In this document: positions 6,277 to 9,605 of the stretch, piece by piece
Layout: each line of letters begins with the position of its first letter
Position numbering within the stretch: position 1 is the stretch's first letter
DNA from: an uncultured Pseudomonadota bacterium
GTDB lineage: Bacteria > Pseudomonadota > Gammaproteobacteria > Methylococcales > Methylomonadaceae
DNA length: 9,605 bases
Direction: 5' to 3'
NCBI GenBank assembly: GCA_903902945.1
Contig: CAIUWU010000018.1
Location: 1-9,605 of the forward strand
The notes under the pieces: generated by a model
Told to the model about the DNA's origin: nothing
The model's database searches: none
Seen by the model: the letters and a program-made list of their open reading frames with translations, nothing else
Position numbers and translations under genes: made by a program

Positions 6277-7483
6277 TATTTACCTGGATAACAATGCCAC
6301 CACCAAAGTAGATCGGGCTGTAGTCGATGCCATGATTCCGTTTTTTACCGAGCAGTTCGGTAATCCGTCTTCGATTCACCGTTTTGCCGATGGCGTGGCG
6401 CGAGCGATCAAAAAAGCCCGTGGTCAGGTACAGGAGTTGCTGGGTGCCGAACACGATTCCGAGATCATTTTTACATCCTGCGGAACCGAGTCCGACTCGA
6501 CCGCTATTTTGTCGGCGATCCGTGCCCAGCCGAATCGCAAGGAAATCATTACTACCACGGTCGAACATCCGGCGATTTTGAGCTTATGCGAAGCGCTGGA
6601 AAAAGACGGTTACACCATTCATCGTTTACCGGTCGATAAATGCGGGCGCCTTAATCTGGATGCCTATCAAAAAATGCTGTCCGATCAGGTTGCGATTGTT
6701 TCGGTGATGTGGGCCAATAATGAAACCGGCACCATTTTTCCGGTAGAGGAAATGGCCGAAATGGCTAATGCAGCTGGGGTTATGTTTCACACTGACGCAG
6801 TGCAGGCAGTTGGCAAAATACCGATGATGCTGCAAGACACCAAAATCGACATGCTGTCTATTTCCGGTCATAAACTGCATGCACCAAAAGGCATTGGTGT
6901 CTTGTATTTACGCCGGGGAACCCGCTTCCGGCCTTTGTTGCGTGGCGGTCATCAGGAACGGGGACGGCGGGCCGGTACCGAAAATACTGCGTCAATAGTC
7001 GGTCTGGGCGTGGCCTGTGAACTGGCGATGCAGCACATGGAGTTCGAAAACACCCAGGTCAAAGCCATGCGCGATCGTCTGGAGCGCGGCATCGTTGCCC
7101 AGATACCGCATTGTTTTATTACCGGTGATCTCAACAATCGCTTACCTAACACCACTGATATCGCTTTTGAGTATATTGAAGGTGAGGCGATTCTGATGTT
7201 GCTGAATAAGGCGGGTATTGCCGCTTCCAGCGGTTCGGCCTGTACTTCGGGGTCGCTGGAACCGTCACATGTGATGCGGGCCATGCAGATTCCTTATACT
7301 GCAGCGCATGGCACTATCCGTTTTTCTTTTTCACGATACAACACTCTGCATGAAGTCGACGAAGTACTGAAAGTGATGCCGGATATTGTCGCTACGCTAC
7401 GTAAATTGTCGCCGTATTGGGATAGCGTCAATAACGCGCCGTTTGTGAATCCCGAGCAGGCTTTTCAGCCGACTTACGCCTAA
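6269..7483 (+). CDS. nifS: NifS, cysteine desulfurase
   Basis: NifS is a PLP enzyme that takes sulfur from L-cysteine, leaving alanine, and hands it to NifU as a persulfide. In the 404-residue product the PLP lysine is K202 (SISGHKLHAPKG), the catalytic cysteine is C325 in the short loop SSGSACTSGSLEPSHV, and the cofactor-stacking histidine is H100 (VEHPA). These positions equal those of A. vinelandii NifS. The short active-site loop with SSGSACTSG places it in group I (IscS/NifS); coupling to nifU identifies it as NifS. The ATG overlaps the nifU stop by 8 bases and has CAGGAG upstream. After the stop there is no evident terminator, and the next plus-strand gene, nifV, has its own promoter. 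Confidence 0.98.
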   Translation: MPDIYLDNNATTKVDRAVVDAMIPFFTEQFGNPSSIHRFADGVARAIKKARGQVQELLGAEHDSEIIFTSCGTESDSTAILSAIRAQPNRKEIITTTVEHPAILSLCEALEKDGYTIHRLPVDKCGRLNLDAYQKMLSDQVAIVSVMWANNETGTIFPVEEMAEMANAAGVMFHTDAVQAVGKIPMMLQDTKIDMLSISGHKLHAPKGIGVLYLRRGTRFRPLLRGGHQERGRRAGTENTASIVGLGVACELAMQHMEFENTQVKAMRDRLERGIVAQIPHCFITGDLNNRLPNTTDIAFEYIEGEAILMLLNKAGIAASSGSACTSGSLEPSHVMRAMQIPYTAAHGTIRFSFSRYNTLHEVDEVLKVMPDIVATLRKLSPYWDSVNNAPFVNPEQAFQPTYA

Positions 7484-7498
7484 GGCGCGATCTTGAGG

Positions 7499-7923
7499 CT
7501 AACCGTCTTTGCTGCTGGTTGCAGGTTGGTCGGCGGCTTGTTGTTGCTTCAGGTGTTGTGGGCTGCGCAGCGTGTTGGCGCGCCGGATGGCGCGGTACTT
7601 ACTTTGCTCGGCCAAAGCAAGTATCCAAACGCCGTCCCGCTGCCGCTGGCTTACTGCGCCGTCAGGCCTGAGGCCGGGGCGGGCATAAGGATCTTCCTGA
7701 CCCTCTCTGCCCGCCAGCGGCATCACCATTCTGGCTTTCCGGTCTCAGAACCGGCTGCTCGGCCCGGCATAGGGGGGTGGGTCAAGCTTTTGGTAGTGCT
7801 TGGGGTTTTGGCCGGATCAGCTGTTTTGGGATTTTGCTGATTGGCTGCTAATTGTCGGAAAGATGACAATTGATGTTGGGTTTGTTTTTGTTGATGTTGC
7901 AATTTTCGCGATTCATGAGTTTT
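7499..7923 (-). pseudogene. Possible frame-broken minus-strand gene remnant
   Basis: Two adjoining minus-strand frames are open with coding-like composition. The first runs from 7923 to a TGA at 7725 (Gln-rich, then Pro/Thr-rich; ends GSETGKPEW). The second is open from 7744 to TAG at 7499 and includes a 76-residue ATG frame (MPLAGREGQEDPYARPGLRP, later RDGVWILALAEQSKYRAIRR). They overlap by about 19 bases and are offset by -1, so one indel near 7726-7744 would join them into about 141 codons. The first frame lacks an ATG (only TTG 7902) and a ribosome site. I recognise no family. The NifA site at 7853 falls inside, arguing that this is no longer a working gene. It may also be non-coding DNA that happens to lack stops. 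Confidence 0.3.
7853..7868. promoter_or_regulatory. NifA upstream activator site for nifV
   Basis: TGT-N10-ACA is exact, within the symmetrical dyad ATTGTC-N8-GACAAT (7851-7870). It begins 108 bp before the -24 element at 7961, a normal distance for NifA enhancers, and closely matches the site upstream of iscA. Confidence 0.85.
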
Positions 7924-7930
7924 TTATGGC

Positions 7931-7943
7931 TAACTTGTTGATT
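7931..7943. promoter_or_regulatory. IHF-type bending site upstream of nifV promoter
   Basis: TAACTTGTTGATT is a full match to the IHF consensus read on the minus strand (YAANNNNYTGATW), followed by an AT-rich tract typical of IHF sites. It starts 30 bp before the -24 element, the same spacing as at iscA but in the opposite orientation. Confidence 0.55.
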
Positions 7944-7960
7944 TTTTATATTTAAATAAT

Positions 7961-7976
7961 TGGCAAGTGTTTTGCT
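7961..7976 (+). promoter_or_regulatory. Sigma-54 (-24/-12) promoter for nifV
   Basis: TGGCAAGTGTTTTGCT matches TGGCAC-N5-TTGCW at all positions but one (A for C after TGGCA). The invariant GG and GC are ten bases apart. Start of transcription should be near 7987, giving a leader of about 48 bases. The NifA and IHF sites upstream support it. Confidence 0.87.
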
Positions 7977-8034
7977 TGAATAGTGTGGAAGCCATAGGCT
8001 GAACGCAGAGCTGATTTGAAATAAAGAGTGATTT

Positions 8035-9159
8035 ATGCCAACTAAGCCCACCCAGGTAATTATCGATGACACGACGCTGCGAGATGGTGAACAGTCCGCC
8101 GGCGTAGTTTTTTCGTTAGACGAAAAGCTGGCAATCGCCAAGCGACTGGCGGCATTGGGGGTTCCCGAGCTTGAGATTGGTATTCCCGCGATGGGGGCTC
8201 AGGAACGCGAATCGATCAGAGCCATCGTTGATCTTAAGCTGCCGGCGCGGATGCTGGTCTGGTCGCGAATGCGTGATCAGGATTTATCGGATTGCCTTGG
8301 ACTCGGCGTACAAATGGTGGATTTATCGATCTCCGCCTCTGATCAGCATATTCAGCACAAGCTCAAACAAAGTCGCAGCTGGGTTTTGCATACCCTGGCA
8401 CGCTGCGTCAAAACCGCAGTCGATCACGGTATTGAAGTCTGTGTCGGCGCTGAAGATGCCTCACGGGCCGATCAGTCTTTTTTACTGCAAATGGCAGACG
8501 CCGCACAGGCTGCCGGAGCGTCACGGTTTCGCTTTGCTGACACCTTGGGAGTGATGGAGCCTTTTGCGGTGTTCAGCGCCATCAGTCAGTTGCGCAGTCA
8601 CAGTGATCTTTCAATAGAAATGCACGCTCATAATGATCTGGGTCTGGCAACCGCCAATACACTGGCTGCGGCGCTGGCCGGTGCTACGCATCTGAATACT
8701 ACGGTTAACGGACTGGGCGAACGGGCCGGTAATGCGGCTTTCGAGGAAGTCGTCGTCGGTTTGAAACAGCTGTATGGCATTGAGACCGGCATTGATTTGC
8801 AGGATTTTCCTGAATTGTCGGCACTAGTTGCCAGCGCTTCCGGAGACACCATTGGCAGTCGCAAGAGCCTGATTGGTCGTGATGCCTTCAGCCATGAAGC
8901 GGGAATACATGTCGACGGCTTATTAAAAGATATCCGCAACTATCAGGGGGTCGATCCTGCGTTAGTCGGCCGTCGTCATCAGCTGGTGTTAGGTAAGCAT
9001 TCCGGTAGCCGTGGCGTCATGCATGCCTATCGGCAGCTTGGCATTCAGCTCACCGGCTGGCAGGCCGGACGTCTGCTGCCGCTGATTCGTCAGTTTGTTT
9101 GTCATAACAAACGGGCGCCACAATCGGCCGATTTGAACCGGTTTTTACAAAGCTTATAA
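8035..9159 (+). CDS. nifV: NifV, homocitrate synthase
   Basis: NifV condenses acetyl-CoA with 2-oxoglutarate to give R-homocitrate, the organic ligand of FeMo-cofactor. The 374-residue product has the features of the DRE-TIM metallolyase/isopropylmalate synthase group: DTTLRDGEQSAGVVFS at residues 12-27 (catalytic R16, metal-binding D17), metal-binding H197-x-H199 in EMHAHNDLGLA, and the GLGERAGNAAFEEVV signature. The C-terminal FSHEAGIHVDGLLKD and LGKHSGSRGV are also typical. The length (about 375-380) fits NifV and lacks the large LeuA regulatory domain. It has its own NifA/sigma-54 promoter. The ribosome site (AAAGAG) is modest. It is followed 13 bases later by a small ORF and then cysE, as a probable operon. 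Confidence 0.96.
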   Translation: MPTKPTQVIIDDTTLRDGEQSAGVVFSLDEKLAIAKRLAALGVPELEIGIPAMGAQERESIRAIVDLKLPARMLVWSRMRDQDLSDCLGLGVQMVDLSISASDQHIQHKLKQSRSWVLHTLARCVKTAVDHGIEVCVGAEDASRADQSFLLQMADAAQAAGASRFRFADTLGVMEPFAVFSAISQLRSHSDLSIEMHAHNDLGLATANTLAAALAGATHLNTTVNGLGERAGNAAFEEVVVGLKQLYGIETGIDLQDFPELSALVASASGDTIGSRKSLIGRDAFSHEAGIHVDGLLKDIRNYQGVDPALVGRRHQLVLGKHSGSRGVMHAYRQLGIQLTGWQAGRLLPLIRQFVCHNKRAPQSADLNRFLQSL

Positions 9160-9172
9160 AGGGGAATTAGTC

Positions 9173-9340
9173 ATGGGTAATCTGCAGCCAAAAACAGTCA
9201 GCAGTGCTGAAACCAAAACGCATGCCCCTAGTCCGGCTCCGCTGGGCGCCGTTCAGGGCGATGAGCGCAATCCGGGCTCGTTTTTCAGAATTCCCGGTTT
9301 GCCGGTACCCGGTAAAACCACCTGGAGGTTAGCGGAATGA
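9173..9340 (+). CDS. Unrecognised 55-aa proline-rich protein between nifV and cysE
   Basis: A short frame opens 13 bases after nifV with a good ribosome site (AAAGGGGA, about 8 bases before ATG) and ends in TGA overlapping the ATG of cysE (ATGA). The product is soluble-looking, without Cys, membrane segment or signal peptide. Residues 1-30 are Ser/Thr/Pro/Ala-rich and probably disordered; residues 36-52 (NPGSFFRIPGLPVPGKTTWR) are more ordered-looking. The tight fit between two genes, the ribosome site and the stop/start overlap support a real gene. I do not recognise the family. It is not NifW, which is larger. The N-terminal low complexity could also mean that it mainly serves to couple translation of cysE to nifV. 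Confidence 0.65.
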   Translation: MGNLQPKTVSSAETKTHAPSPAPLGAVQGDERNPGSFFRIPGLPVPGKTTWRLAE

Positions 9341-9605
9341 TGACCGTGCTTGCCTCCGCCAAACAGCTGGCGGTTTCGCTATGGCAGACCTGGCAGGAAG
9401 ATGTGAATTGCGTCTTTGCCCGCGATCCGGCAGCACGCAGTTTTTTCGAAGTATTGCTGGTTTATCCGGGCGTACATGCGGTTTTGATGCACCGTATTTC
9501 ACACCGGTTGTGGCGCTCAGATTGGAAACTGACTGCGCGTCTGCTGTCGGCTTTTACCCGCTGGCTGACCAATGTCGATATTCACCCCGGTGCCACCATA
9601 GGCCG
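9337..9605 (+). CDS. cysE: Serine O-acetyltransferase (CysE/NifP type), 5' part
   Basis: CysE acetylates L-serine to O-acetylserine, the direct precursor of cysteine. A second copy in nif clusters (nifP in A. chroococcum, cysE1 in A. vinelandii) raises cysteine supply for NifS. About 89 codons are visible before the window ends. They show the helical N-terminal part with FARDPAARSFFEVLLVYPGV and HAVLMHRISHRLW, and the entry to the left-handed beta-helix, NVDIHPGATIG, whose hexapeptide repeats lie beyond the edge. The spacing DP-A-s--E-LL-YPG-hA-- is that of the short bacterial SATs. Start: ATG 9337, 8 bases after TGGAGG and overlapping the preceding stop; the adjacent ATG 9340 is an alternative. 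Confidence 0.93.
   Translation, partial: MMTVLASAKQLAVSLWQTWQEDVNCVFARDPAARSFFEVLLVYPGVHAVLMHRISHRLWRSDWKLTARLLSAFTRWLTNVDIHPGATIG

Larger units (their letters stand above)
7484..8034. other. 551-bp nifS-nifV intergenic region
   Basis: No convincing intact gene is present. The left 250 bases are GC-rich and contain a perfect 6-bp hairpin, CGCGCC/GGCGCG with loop GGAT (7579-7594), not followed by a T-run. The right 180 bases are AT-rich and hold the nifV control elements. TTGATGTTG occurs twice (7870-7878 and 7891-7899), exactly 21 bp apart, between the NifA and IHF sites. Confidence 0.7.

Noticed and set aside
7493..7840. 115-codon plus-strand frame with a hydrophobic C-terminus
   Set aside because: Starts only with TTG, has no ribosome site, overlaps the other strand's coding-like frames and shows no family motif; the hydrophobic stretch arises from TG-rich DNA.
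1..9605. CRISPR arrays, tRNA or rRNA genes, insertion sequences
   Set aside because: No regularly spaced repeats, cloverleaf or rRNA-like stretches, transposase motifs or terminal repeats were seen on either strand.

Overview
This window is a stretch of a nitrogen-fixation (nif) gene cluster with the character of a gammaproteobacterium. The order nifB, 4Fe-4S ferredoxin, nifO-like gene, later nifQ, and then iscA(nif)-nifU-nifS and nifV-cysE resembles the Azotobacter vinelandii nif regions as I recall them. A nitrogen-fixing gammaproteobacterial methanotroph or a relative of Azotobacter would fit. The host is an inference: no taxonomic marker gene is present, and base composition is moderate, roughly half GC by eye.

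Layout. (1) 2-2922, plus strand, tightly packed: the 3' part of nifB (its radical-SAM N-terminus lies before the window), a small 8-Cys ferredoxin, an ArsC-fold NifO-like protein, and a flavodiiron protein with a complete diiron site that overlaps the nifO-like gene. (2) 3064-4416, plus strand: two different [2Fe-2S] ferredoxins, the second closely resembling the Shethna protein FeSII, then nifQ. (3) 4450-4775, minus strand: a NifZ-like gene followed, with a TGATG stop/start overlap, by a 19-codon reading frame that looks like the remnant of a type I restriction specificity gene. (4) 4817-7483, plus strand: a NifA-type upstream site, an IHF-type site and a consensus -24/-12 promoter, then iscA(nif), nifU and nifS. 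(5) 7484-8034: a 551-bp non-coding stretch holding a possible frame-broken minus-strand gene remnant and a second NifA/IHF/sigma-54 promoter. (6) 8035-9605, plus strand: nifV, an unrecognised 55-aa proline-rich ORF, and the start of cysE.

How the parts work together. NifU, NifS and IscA build and deliver Fe-S clusters. NifB turns such clusters into the FeMo-cofactor core (NifB-co). NifQ supplies molybdenum and NifV supplies homocitrate. CysE raises O-acetylserine, hence cysteine, the sulfur source for NifS. The ferredoxins carry electrons. FeSII-like and flavodiiron proteins point to protection from oxygen, by shielding nitrogenase and by reducing O2 to water respectively. This is a known type of pathway. 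The unusual parts are the oxygen-defence block set between nifO and nifQ, the matched architecture of the two promoters, the small ORF between nifV and cysE, and the gene remnants.
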